A stretch of 64,000 nt of DNA from Sequoia sempervirens (lineage: Eukaryota > Streptophyta > Pinopsida > Cupressales > Cupressaceae): contig VDFB02262723.1 of assembly GCA_007258455.2 (NCBI GenBank), forward strand, positions 186,001 through 250,000. Direction: 5' to 3'. This document shows positions 36,309 to 46,937 of this stretch, in pieces. A program made the position numbers and the translations under genes. Below the pieces are notes generated by a model, which saw only the letters and a program-made list of their open reading frames with translations, did no database searches and was not told the origin of the DNA. Numbering within the stretch: position 1 is the stretch's first letter; each line of letters starts with the position of its first letter.

Positions 36309-36328
36309 TATAAAAGGGGGAGTCCCCC
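36309..36328 (+). promoter_or_regulatory. Probable TATA box of B1 with adjacent hairpin
   Basis: TATAAAA (36309-36315) runs into GGGGGAGTCCCCC, a hairpin with 6-bp arms. B3 has the same pair on the minus strand (59380-59410). B2 has TATATAAAG with an altered arm (46051). It is about 165 bp after the ORF stop and about 930 bp before the unit's 3' end. Confidence 0.6.
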
Positions 36329-37247
36329 TCATTTGTAATCCAGTAGATATTAGACATTAGCATTAGAGCTAGAGATTGGAGACTAGAGAGTAGAGCATAG
36401 TAGACATTTTGCTTAGCATAGTGTGGAGAAGAAAGAAAGTTTTCCCTTTGAAAACTTTTGTGGAGATTGTTGTGTAACACTTTCATGATAATAGATCTTT
36501 TCATTGATGGTGGAATTCGTCTTTGTCATGGATAGCTAGCAAGGTCTCTTCTTCCTTTCGGATCCAAGTAGCATAATTTTCATTTAATGCAAGTAGTTTA
36601 CGTTGATATGTGGTGTTTTATTGAGGTAGCTTCATTTCATTCCATACCACTAGCAGCTTATTGATGATAAGTTCGCCTTGCGTGGTCCACTGGAGATCAT
36701 CTTGAGTTTAACTTCGATTGTGATTTGTATACTTATATGCGTCGTTTTGATGGTGTATGTATGCTAAATTGTAATCTGAACATCTTTTGCTATTCCTTTG
36801 AAGATTGCACTAATTTTGTTGAAGCTGTCCGACGTGAGGCTAGGTGAAATTCGGTCGAAGTCTGCCGAAATTGAGCTCCGCATATCCTGCATTTAGAATA
36901 GAATATAAGTCTCTTAGGTCCTTTCACTCATTACTTTCCGCACATTTCTGGTTAGCTTTAGGAAAACGAACTTATTGCCAAATCATACGCGCAAAATCCC
37001 CTTCAAATCATCCGTCTATTGTTAGCTGCAAGAATCTTGAACAATTGTGTAAGTCCCCTCGTAAGAACACAGCAATTCACATCAACCAACTGAGGGTATT
37101 CTAAGTATTCGGAACCTTGGAGTTGAACGTGCGAACTTTCTCGCAATCTTAGTGCACGGAATACTTTGATCAAGAGAGAACGGAATAGCCTTCAAACTAT
37201 TTTGTTCTGCTGATTGGTGCGGTCATAAAAATCACATCAACACTTCC

Positions 37248-37328
37248 CCTCCTAATTTGAAGAGCGGTTCAATTGTGCATAGTTCGTTTCTAATCTGCAT
37301 TCCAAAGGTGCGAATTGAAATGCCAACA
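37248..37328 (+). mobile_element. A3 (right end)
   Basis: Continues A3 after B1: CCTCCTAATTTGAAGAGC, as in the A1 and A2 ends, then GTGCGAATTGAAATGCCAACA terminating at 37328. The following AAGAG (37329-37333) is the expected position of a target duplication, but no matching left copy is found, because the left end of A3 abuts unrelated gag sequence (G2). Confidence 0.75.
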
Positions 37329-37333
37329 AAGAG

Positions 37334-37824
37334 CTCATCACCTTCTTGAGCCTGCTAAATGTCAGTTGGGTCTCGTTCGACCATCGAAAAGCCCCCTTCT
37401 TGGTAAGGCCTCTTAGGGGTGCACCTAGTTGTGAAAACCCTTTACAAATCTCCTGTAGTAGCTTCATAATTCAAAGAACCCCCATAGCTTTGTTAGCAAC
37501 CTCAATGGTGGCCAATCAATAATTTCCTGTATCTTCTCCTAGTGAACTTGAACCCCCTTAGTGCTGATCACATGACCCATGTAGAGAATCTCGATCATCC
37601 CGAACTCACACTTAGATGCCTTCACATACAATGAATGAGCCTCCATTATACTCAACACGTCATTGAGGTGTTTCAAGTGCTCTTCCTAAGTCCTGCTATA
37701 GATGAGTGTGTCATCGAAGAACACCAATAAAAATTTCTTCAATTTTTTATTAAATATGTGGTTCATACAGGATTGAAAGGTAGCTAGTGCATTGGCTAGC
37801 CCAAAGGGCATAACTAGAAACTCG
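37334..37824 (-). pseudogene. G3: Ty3/gypsy RT and start of RNase H region, degenerate
   Basis: The minus strand encodes [20 protein letters not shown], the polymerase motif FFDD (about 37705-37720), KASKCEFGMIEILYMGHVIS, and then LTKKGAFRWSNETQLTFSRL. It is a close relative of G1 pol. Stops and shifts break it. It joins 39636-40137 when the solo LTR is removed (CHYGHY.. meets ..EFLVMPFG) and is cut at its 3' side by A3. Confidence 0.85.
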
Positions 37825-37829
37825 TAGTG

Positions 37830-39630
37830 TGTAATGTCCCTAATTTAGCCCTACGCTCTTCATTTGGATTTAGCCTATTTTCGGAAATCCATAGGCTACT
37901 CTGATGTGCAAATTTAGGGTTTCCACTTTCAGTAAGTCTTGCTTCCAACTCAGTTCAGCTTTCTGTTGGTTTTGAGGTGAACTTACTATTTTTGGCATTG
38001 GCTATTTTTAGTAAGTCTAATTTTGGCAGTGGTGCAGTTGGCAGCACTTTAGTGAGTTCTTTTGTTGGAGCAGTTGAGTATTTTGGTTTTGGCTTTAGAA
38101 GAGTAATTTTTGAAGAAATAGTATATTTCAAGGCATTAATGTTTTAATTTCAAGTTGACCCCTTGGCCTAGTGCATTAACTTAAATTTGTTTTAAATGGT
38201 GGACATGAAGGGGGGATGCTTCATGAAGTAAATATTTAATATTTTCTAAAGTTATTTAATGCCTTGAAGTGGGATGCCATATTGAGGAGAAATAAAGTGT
38301 TTTTCAAAATTAAATTATTTCAAAAAAAAGTGAAATGGGCGTCCCTTTTGGAGGGAAAAAAGACGGAAGCTGAAGAGCCAACAGTCATCTTCAATTATAT
38401 AAAAGCAGGACATTGTCATTCATTTCTTATCTTTGGTTTATGATATCGAAATGCTGCTGGATTGAATTCAGAACCTGGCTAAGGGGAAGCTTAGCAATTC
38501 TACTCCATTCTTCGGACCTAAAACTATGGCTCCCTAGATGGTGGATTGAAAGTGTGCTTCATTCAGAAGTGCATATTGTGCATCAAAGTTGAAGAATTTG
38601 GTGATAATTTCAGTTTGTATTTTGCTGGTTAATGTCTTTGCTGAAAGTAGTTTTCATTTGCAGCTCACTAGATAAATTTATTTTCATTTTGGGCATTGAA
38701 GCAATCTATTCTTAGGCTAAGGGAGACCCTCTTGGCAAGATTTCAGAATTTATTTTGCAGATCTCAATTTTATATGCAAGGTCGATCCTCTTAGAAGTTC
38801 GTACCCTTGGTAGAGGTGCTTTGGAGTTTGTGCTAAATCTTTTGGAGAGTTTTGATGCAATTTCAGTGATTGATTTTGGGCGCCATCCTTCTAGAGATCT
38901 CTTGCAATTCGTTTCAGCTCATTCGGAGGCACTTTGAAGGTGTTGTGAGCATTTTAGTGTGTTTCAGTTTGCTGGTTAGGCATTTTCAGTTTGCTGGTTA
39001 TTGTTATCAAATTTCTAAATAATCAGATTTTGGCTTGTAATTTGGTGATTGAGAAGATTCAAAATTGAAGAAATCATCCTTCAAACATTTGCATTGATTT
39101 TATCATTGTAACACTTGTAAATTGCAGATTTATTTCATTGTAAGGCTGTGAATTAGTAGTACTAATCCAGTCATTTTAATTGCTGCATTTACTTGTGAAT
39201 TTTAATGCAAAGACTTTAACCCCTGGATGGTTTACCGCCAGTGTGGAGGAAATTGATTTTGTAACACATCATTCACCCATTGTTTAAGTGGCGAATCCCC
39301 ACTGTTGAGTGGATGCCCGCTAAGTGGATGAATTGTATTTCATTGTAATTATCTTTCCCCCACTGAACAAGTGGTAGCGTGGATTGCTCATGGTCGGATC
39401 ACCCCCTACATTTCATTTCCAACTTTGTATTTCAAGTTCAGATTATTGCTAACGATCCCATCACCATAAGCTATCACCTCGCCTTCAATAGGATCTTGGT
39501 GAACTTTCTTGGTGAAGGTTACTTTCAAGTTGGATATCTTTTGGGATCTAACGCTAACATTTGGTGTGGTGCTGGTTTGTGTTGTGAAAAAATTGAGAAT
39601 TCAAAGGAAAAAATTAAGGGGCATAATTCA
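37830..39630 (+). mobile_element. Solo LTR of the TGTAATGTCCC type in G3 RT
   Basis: 1,801 bp from TGTAATGTCCCT to GGCATAATTCA, with the perfect duplication TAGTG (37825-37829 and 39631-39635) and no internal element sequence. TATATAAAA at 38396-38404. Related to the G1 LTR at its start and in the GTTGACCCCTTGGCCTAG block (38153). Contains TACTATTTTTGG and GCTATTTTTAGTAAGTC motifs near 37985-38030. Confidence 0.92.
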
Positions 39631-39635
39631 TAGTG

Positions 39636-40137
39636 CCCATAATGACACTTGAATGTAGTCTTGTGGATGTCCTTCTCTCACCCTGATCTAGTGATACCTT
39701 GATCGAAGATCAATTTTCAAGAAATATATTGCTTCGTGCAACTCATCCAACAACTCATTGATCCAAGGAATATGGTATCTTTTCTTTATGCTCTTCTTGT
39801 TAAGGGCATGATAGTCTATGTAGATCCTCATGGTCTTGTCCTTCTTTACCAAGACAACAAAAGAATCAAAGGGACTCGAACTGGGCCTAATGTGCCCCTT
39901 ATCAAGCAACTCCTTAATGGATTTTTCAATCTCTTCCTTGAACTTCTTAGGATGCCGATAAGGAGTGGTGATAACTGGTTTGAACCCCTCCTCCAACTCA
40001 ATGACATGAACGAATCCTCTATCTTGATGTCTACCAAGAGGAATCTCATAAAAAATCAAACTGTGCTATCCAATATTGGCTAAATGTCTACATGATATGG
40101 AGTGCTATCCTCAGTAGGGGTCTTAGATGAGGTTAGA
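39636..40137 (-). pseudogene. G3: N-terminal gypsy reverse transcriptase, degenerate
   Basis: The minus strand encodes [40 protein letters not shown] and AIYFLKIDLRSRYH, colinear with G1 RT from about 12140. A frame change follows before the solo-LTR junction. The 5' side is cut at 40137 by a plus-strand LTR, so protease and gag are absent. Confidence 0.85.
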
Positions 40138-40692
40138 TGTAATCTCCCCATTTTTGTCCTAAGCATATCAACGACCGTTAGCCTATTTCCAGAGTCCTAT
40201 AGGGTAAACGGAGGAGTTCAGATTCCAAGATTCTTGGAGGATTCTTGCCAACACTTTCAGGAGTATATGTAGTTGGTTGCTAGAGTGTTTTTTGCATTTT
40301 TTTGGGTTTTCTGAGATCCTTGTTGGGAAATATTGCTATTTTTAGCAATGTCTAGTTTTGGCACTTACTATTTTTAGTAAGTTTCAAGGCATCTTAGTTT
40401 GGGCTAATTTTGAGTTTGGACACACTATACTTAGCAACTTGCTATTTTTAGTAAGTGCTATTTCTGGTAACTGGTTTTGGTAGTAGTGCATTGCAAGGTT
40501 TCTAGTTGGGCAGTGCTTGGCAGTTGCAGTTTGGTGAGTTCAAATGTTTTGGCATATTATTCACTTAAGTCTTCAAAAGGTGATTTTTATGACTTATGTT
40601 ATAAAGTTAAAAAGGTTCATGTTGACCCCCCCTTGTGCCTAATGCCTAGAATTGTTAACTTAACTAGACTGGAAAGTTCAGGGAGGGCGGAC
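40138..40692 (+). mobile_element. Truncated LTR plus polypurine tract of an LTR retrotransposon
   Basis: Begins TGTAATCTCCCC inside G3. It contains ACTTACTATTTTTAGTAAGT (40363-40382) and a GTTGACCCCCCC block, then passes at 40670-40692 into GGGAGGGCGGAC, the polypurine tract seen before the G1 3' LTR. So an LTR's first half is joined to the end of an element's internal region, indicating an internal deletion. Confidence 0.65.
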
Positions 40693-42052
40693 TGTAATGT
40701 CCCCTTCCTAGACAGTTCAGGTGATTGAGGGGTTAGCCTATCATTTCGACCCTCGTAGGTTGACAAATGTGATTAGAGGGTCTTCTATTGCGGTTATCCA
40801 GAGGTTTGGGACATTACTCCACAGTCTGATTCAGGTTTGGGCCTTTGCAGTTGCTTATAGAGTGATATTTTGGCACTTACTATTTATAGTAAGTCAGGCT
40901 ATCGGGCTTTACTATTTCTGGCAGGGCACCTTGTTCAGTTGGTATTCTCAAATTCGACCCAATTTGGCAGTTGGATGAGCAAATGGAGGATATTTGAGCA
41001 TTTAATGATAATTAAATAATTATTATTGTGACTTTATATTATAAAGTCAAATAATGAAAATATTAATTATTAAATGGATTATTATAAAGTATTTAATAAC
41101 TTTATAATAAAGGGGCGATTATTATTATTGAATGAGTATTTATTTCTCATGGAGTACGCCATTTAATGATTAATTATCCTAAGTCTCTTGAAGGGGGAAT
41201 TTAATATTATTAAATGCTTATGAGTAGCTTTTTTTGGGGGTCAAGCTTCTTGAGAAGGTTATTTAATGTTTCAAAGACAAATGGAACTCATTATGATTGA
41301 TTATTCTAATTTGTCTTCATCTCTCTGAGAACTTTGGAGTTTGTGAAACAAGGGTTTCTGAAAATTCGTACAATTCAGATTTTGGAGAACGTTCCCTCTT
41401 CATAATCAGGCATACTGAGGTTGTGAAAGATCAACTGAAGCTTGCTAATCAGAGTGGCTTGATTCAGAGGTCATATCCGAGCTTATTGAGAAGTTTTAAT
41501 CAAGGGTTTGAATTGATTTTCTTTAGAAGAGAATTCCTTTCCAGTGGCTATTCGAGTTTATCATCTGGCATCTTCTTCTTAGCCGTACGGCTGCATTTAT
41601 TGCTGGTTATTGGCCATACTTATCAGCTGCAAGGTCGTCCGTTTCATCCTAGGCAAATCGACTTGCCTTTTTGCTTCCTCTCTTCACCAGTGTTGGCGCC
41701 TTGCTTCCTGGAGGTGATTTCATTCAGTTATTGGTGGGAGAAATCTGCATTTTAGCTGGCCATACCATCTTTATCATTTCATACAGGCGGCTGCAAGTAA
41801 ACCAGGTTCTTTAATAAAAATTGTTGCCTTTTTGTATGCATGTCATGGATTTAGTATTGTAATCATTCAACAAATAAAATTAAGCCATTCGCCATCATTC
41901 TAGAAGTTTTTTTGCTTCAATATTTATTATTCTTGCATTTTTATATGATCTAGCATCATTTTATGTAAAAAATCGCAAAAACCCTTATAAGCAAAAATCA
42001 CAAAGAAACTACAAAACTTCAAAAACCAGCAAAAACATCAAAACCAATTGCA
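40693..42052 (+). mobile_element. LTR with polypurine tract upstream and primer-site-like sequence downstream
   Basis: Starts TGTAATGTCCCC right after the polypurine tract and appears to end AACCAATTGCA at 42052, about 1,360 bp. ACTTACTATTTATAGTAAGT at 40875-40894. The sequence just beyond (TGGCATCAGTCGGGGG, 42057-42072) looks like a primer-binding site, so this LTR seems to be bounded as both a 3' and a 5' LTR. The 152-codon ORF at 41297-41755 has no recognisable motif. Confidence 0.6.
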
Positions 42053-42104
42053 TTTTTGGCATCAGTCGGGGGTTGAGAGACACTAGGTCTCTTACATCCA
42101 ACAT

Positions 42105-42230
42105 GAAGAATATGTCCAATAGTTCTACTAACTACACTAAGTTGACCTCCAATTGTGCAGAAATCCACTATCCCTTAATGGTCATACTACTCACTACACC
42201 AAGTTTACCCCTAAATTTTACAAATTTGTC
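42105..42230 (-). pseudogene. C1: 3' end of copia pol
   Basis: The minus strand continues the copia RNase H end (SLST joins DKFVKFRGKLGVV) after removal of B2 and one CGTAC copy. The coding ends within this stretch. The sequence beyond it starts TGTTGGATGTAAG on the minus strand, but no matching second LTR is found. Confidence 0.75.
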
Positions 42231-45200
42231 CGTACTGTTGTGACCTTTTTCACACATCGCCCCATTCAAAATGGGGACCCCTAATTTTTGCTTCATTCTA
42301 GTCTTTTTGGCTTTGGTTTTTCTCTCTCTGTCTGTCTCTTTTCTGATATCTGTCTTTCCGGGACATTCCCGTTTGCGAGCTTAAACGAGAATTTGGCCAA
42401 ATCCATAAAATTAGGGTTTTGAACTTTCCTGGTCAATCTAGGGTCAAACGAAGTGAATAAATTAAAAACAGAGATTAACATTGCTGTCAGTATGCTCCCA
42501 ATAGACTCTCAGCTAAATTTCAGTGAATTCTGACAACTTACTATTTTTAGTAAGTGTGTAATTTTAGGCATTCTTTCAGCATTTTCAAGGTTTCGACAGT
42601 CACACTGCATTCAGAACACATAAAGTTGCTCACTGGCAAATTTTGAGCCAAAACGGACAACTTGCTTTTTTTTAGCAGTTCGGCTTCCAGAGCAGATTTT
42701 GGGGTTTATACACAGAGTTTTTCAGTGCATGTCTGGGGATTCCTTCTGGGTTTTCAAAGACCTTCGCGATGATATAACATGCAAAATGAGAATGATTTTC
42801 AGAGTTCAGCCTTCAGAGGCTATTTTTAGGGTTTGCATGTCAGGGTTTTCTTTGCATGTCAGGTGATTCTTTGTGGGTTTTTCAAGAGCTTCGCGATGAT
42901 GTGACATGCAAATCAGGATGATTGGTATTTAGTGACTTACTATTTTTAGCAGTTCCATTTCAGCAGCTCTCTCCCAGCACATTAGAACCACAAACAGGGC
43001 GCAGTGCAACAAAAATGAAGTCAAACAGAGGTCATTTGATATGCATGCAAATCAAGTTAGGGTTTCCAGCTTCGGGACCAAAAATGAGGGGTAAACAGTC
43101 AGAATTTCCAAAAACCGGTGTATCCCAATGCGATCAGCATCTTTCAAGCTGTCCACTGGTAAAATTTGAAGGCAATCGAAGCACTTACTATTTATAGTAA
43201 GGCATTTTAGAAACTGGCTAAAAATAGTAAATCAGCAGCAGGCGTCATTGTCAACAGGTAGGTCACGTGGTGAGGAGCACGTCATTCAAATTTCAAGTCA
43301 AACGGAGTTGTGGAAGTCTCAGAAACAAGCAGTTACTATAAATAGTAAATCACCTTCAGAAACGTGCTATTTTTAGCAGGTCAGCTCAGGATAGCAGTGT
43401 GAACAAGTTAACAAGGTCATAAGTCTCCCATGTTTAAAATTTCAAATCGTTCCGAGCTTCAGAAGTATGGAAATCAGAGAACTTACTATAAATAGCAGGA
43501 CACAGAGAAGCTGGTAGAAGGAAAGAAAAATCCTAAGGCATGAGTTTCATCCTGCAGGACCTAAGAAATGCACCCATCTTCAGCTGGAGAGTCAGGAAAA
43601 ACACTAAGTATCAAGCTTCATCCTCCTTTCTATCTAAAATGCGCCCTCAAGCTTGAAAGGTTGATAAAAATTTCTAAGTCTGAGAGATTCATTCTCCTCA
43701 TGCCTCTAAATGCGCCCAATCTACCTTGAGGCCTTAAAAATGGCTAAGTCAAAGATGTTCATCCTCCTCCTATAGCAAAATGCGCCCATGTCTAGGAAGA
43801 AAGTAAAAAATTCAAAGAAACTTCATCCTCCACCACCTTGAAAATGCGCCCATCCACTTGACATAGTAAAATGCGCCCATACTAAGAGGCTTGGAAGAGA
43901 AAGTCAAAGAGTCAACAAGTTCATCCTCCACCCCCTTTGAAATGCGCCCAAGGAAAAATAGGGAGATAAAAGAAGTTTCTAAATGTTGAGGTAAATCCTC
44001 CTCAACATGCTAAATGCGCCCTCATCATCAAGCATGCAAGAAGAATCTAAAATCTGAAGTTTATCCTCTTGCTACCTCCATATGCACCCAAATGAAGGCA
44101 TGTGAGGACAAAACCAAAGGCATGCAAAGTTGGAAAAGGACAAAATGTCTCCATGCAAAAGTATACATGCAAAGATGCGAGATGAGGACAAACAAAAGGA
44201 CAAGGCGTATGCATGAAGACAAGGAGGAAAAGGACAAAAGTATCCATGCAAGGAGGAGGAAGAAGACAAGGCGTTGAAAGCACATAAAGACACAAGCCAA
44301 AGGTAGAGTTGAAAATGTTCCTCTTCAAGTGTGATATGCGCCCAAGTTAGGGAGGAATTGCTAAAAATATTCTAAGTAAGAGTTTCATCCTTCCACACAT
44401 GTGAAATGCGCCCTCACTTTAGCAAGAAAAAGACAAGTTTTCTTATCCTTCATAACATCAAAAATGCGCCCATCTTGAAGTTGGTAAAGGTGAAGTTGGC
44501 TAAGGCGTGGCTAATATTCTCTTCTGAGTGTGAAGTGCGCCTAAGGTGATGATAAAATATGCTAGGCGTTGAGATTAAAAAAAACATTTTCTATGACATA
44601 CAATACGTGCTCAAGGCATTTAAAAAGGAAAATTGTATAAATGAGTTGATAAAAAAATTGCTTCACAGGAAAATGATTGAAGTTGAATGAAAGTTTTCTA
44701 AGGAAAAATTCAAAATGTGCTAAGTGATTTAAATTTTTTTTTTTCTAAGGCACAATATTTCATCCTCTAGGAAAAACGCCTAAGTCTAATGGAGGGTGAT
44801 GAAATTTTCCTGAAACACGAATGGAATTGCCAGTGAAGGAGTCTGATGCTGGCATTGTAGGATTGATAAAAAAATTTCAAGTCAGAGCAACAGGAAATGT
44901 TCACAGATGTGAAGAACTGGAATAAATTTGTTGAAAATATTTTTCTAAGGTTGAAAATCAAAAATTAAATTAACCCGTTCGTTGTATACCCATGAATTCG
45001 ACAAGTTCTGAAGAAAATTTTCTTCTGGGCATTGAAGATCTTTGATGAGAAGTTGATTTTAAAGTCTTCTGCACTTCACGAAGGCCTTCAGGATGAAGAA
45101 TTTAACCGACACTTGAATTGTAAAATTTTCCTAAGGAAAATTTAAAAAAAAAATTCTAGGGCAAAATGGATAAAATGTGTTTTCAAAAGGAAAAATGCTT

Positions 45201-45578
45201 CAGACGATGAATTTGAAGTTGACTGCCTAGGTGAATTTGCTCAAACTCTTCGTGATGATAATCTTCTTGAGCTAGAGTTGAATAAAATCAAAGTCGTCAA
45301 CGACCCAGCCGATGAAATGAATTATGATACGCCCTTGAGGAAGATGAAATTTGCCTAAGGCATGAAAAATGTGAAGCTAAAGTGAAACTCAAATATTAGA
45401 ATGAAGGCGTCAAGATGGCATGCAGATGTTGAAAAGTTATGAAGAAAGAGGGGTTTCCTAGAAGAGAAATGTTCCGGAGATCGCTGAAACCTCAAAGATT
45501 GGAGCATGAAAATCAAGTAAGTAAAGTGAAGTTATATTATGAAGTGTTCTAATGCTCTTCTCCTTGCTTGTTTTGCAG

Positions 45579-45914
45579 GAGGAACGTCGAGACTAAATGG
45601 TGGTGACTTGGGGAGATTAAGCGAATACTTGGAGAAAATGGCTAAGTATTGAGACTTCGTATGTACCCAGCTCAAGTGATAATGAAGAAATGTTTTCAAA
45701 ACTCAAGATGGAGAAAAGAATGGAAACCCAAACAATTCAAAGTTGAAGAACAACATCAAGGAGGAAAATCATCGTCGAGCAGGAAAAAGAAAGTTGTAGG
45801 CTTGATGTTCAAGAATTTGAAGCAGTGGCGACCAGATTCATCCGGCTTGCAGTCAAGAAGAAAATCAAGAACAGTGCGAACGTGTTTCAAAGCTGGAATC
45901 TTCTAGAAGGATGA
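45579..45914 (+). pseudogene. B2 short coding-like remnant in the ORF slot
   Basis: Lies between the splice acceptor and the TATA box, where B1 has its large ORF. Two frame segments match the same slot in B3: EEMFSKLKMEKRME (B3: EEMFSKLRVEKRME) and a C-terminus KKKIKNSVNVFQSWNLLEG (B3: KKKIKSSVNAFQSWNLLEG). A stop and a frame slip separate them in B2. Both end with the same stop. This may be a distinct small basic ORF or what an internal deletion left. Function unknown. Confidence 0.4.
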
Positions 45915-46050
45915 TGGACATTAATGGCTCATTTATTACCCCACTCCTCTTAGTGGCGGTTTTTAGGGTGAATCTTGTTTAGGGCTGAGGTGGCACAATC
46001 TGGGCCATCCAACCGATTGTAATTTGAGCCGTCCGTTGGACTTGGCCAGC

Positions 46051-46059
46051 TATATAAAG
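46051..46059 (+). promoter_or_regulatory. Probable TATA box of B2
   Basis: TATATAAAG followed by GGGCATCCCCCC and CATTTGTAT, matching the B1 and B3 promoters. About 135 bp past the end of the ORF slot. Confidence 0.55.
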
Positions 46060-46937
46060 GGGCATCCCCCCTTCATTTGTATCTCATTAGAATAGATATT
46101 GAGTTAGACAGTAGACATAGAGTAGAGGGACAACCTAGAAGTAGCTTAGTATAGATTGATAGTGTAGTTGAAGAAGAAGGAAAGTTTTCCTTTGAAAACT
46201 TTTGCAAGAAATTGTTGTGTAAAACTTTCATAATAAAAGATCTTTTCATTGATGGTGAAATTCGTCTTTGTTATGGATAGCTTTTCTTCATCCCTTCTAC
46301 TTCAAGTAGCAAGCAAGTAGATGTTAGTGGAATGTGGTGTTTGATCTAAGCAAGCTTTATCCATACCACTAGGGCTCACCGATGGTGTGTTCGCCTTGTG
46401 TGGTCAACTGGAAACGTTGTGGGCCTAACTTCAATCACAGTTTGAATGATGGTATGCGTCGTTGTGATGGTATCTTCATGTCAAGTGGTGGTTTGAACAT
46501 CTTTAGTCATCTCCCCGAAGATTGCACCAACTCCGTGGAAGCTATCTGAGGTTAGGCAAAGCGAAGTTTGGTTGAAGTTTGCTGAAGTTGAGCTCCATAT
46601 CCTGCACTTAGAGTAGAATTTAGACTCTCTAAACCCTGCAACCACTTTAAATTCAGTACTTTCTAGTTAGAATAGGAAACCCGTGCTTCATTGATAAATC
46701 TGTCGAATTGTGGAAACCCCTTCCTCTGCTGTTGAATAATTCCGTAAGTCCCCTTGAAATACCAGCAAATCACATCAAGCCAACTGAGCCTATTCGCACT
46801 GAAAGAACCTTGGAGTTGAACGCACGAACTCTCTCGCAATCTTAGCGTGCTGGATACTTTGATCAAGAGAGAATAGGGTAGCCATTGGCGACTTTATTCT
46901 GCGTTGGTGCGGTCACGAAAAACACATCAACACGTAC

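Larger units (their letters stand above)
24777..37242 (+). mobile_element. B1: long B-family unit with internal ORF, nested in A3
   Basis: Starts TGTTGTGACC and ends CACATCAACA, with the perfect duplication CTTCC (24772-24776 and 37243-37247). A3 sequence continues across the site. After subtracting A2 it is about 8.3 kb. There are no terminal direct repeats, gag or pol. The order is: CT-rich start; TTACTATTTATAGTAA palindromes (25087-26050); array of AAAATGCGCCCA repeats (26100-26960); AT-rich leader; splice acceptor; ORF of about 1,100 codons; TATA box; about 900 bp to the 3' end. B2 and B3 are shorter copies lacking the ORF. As with A1, the simplest reading is a giant solo LTR carrying a gene. 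Confidence 0.85.
42236..46932 (+). mobile_element. B2: short-form B-family unit in copia C1
   Basis: TGTTGTGACC to CACATCAACA with the perfect duplication CGTAC (42231-42235 and 46933-46937), 4,697 bp. Matches B1 at both ends and through the leader: CT run, palindromes at 42536, 43186 and 43341, AAAATGCGCCCA array (43560-44540), AACCCGTTCGTTG block (44975). A splice-acceptor-like TTGTTTTGCAG ends at 45578. The large ORF is replaced by about 330 bp (45579-45914), followed by the TATA box (46051) and the B-type 3' region. Confidence 0.9.

Noticed and set aside
24777..37242. Interpretation of B1 as a full element with two ordinary LTRs
   Set aside because: By eye, the first kilobase after 24777 is not repeated before 37242, and B2 and B3 are bounded the same way without internal repeats.
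41297..41755. 152-codon open reading frame in the LTR at 40693-42052
   Set aside because: No known domain and no second copy to test conservation; left as LTR sequence.
44014..44328. Overlapping ORFs on both strands (Lys/His-rich plus strand, Leu/Cys-rich minus strand)
   Set aside because: They follow short repeats such as AAGGACAAA and ATGCAAAG in the B2 array; this is a compositional artefact.
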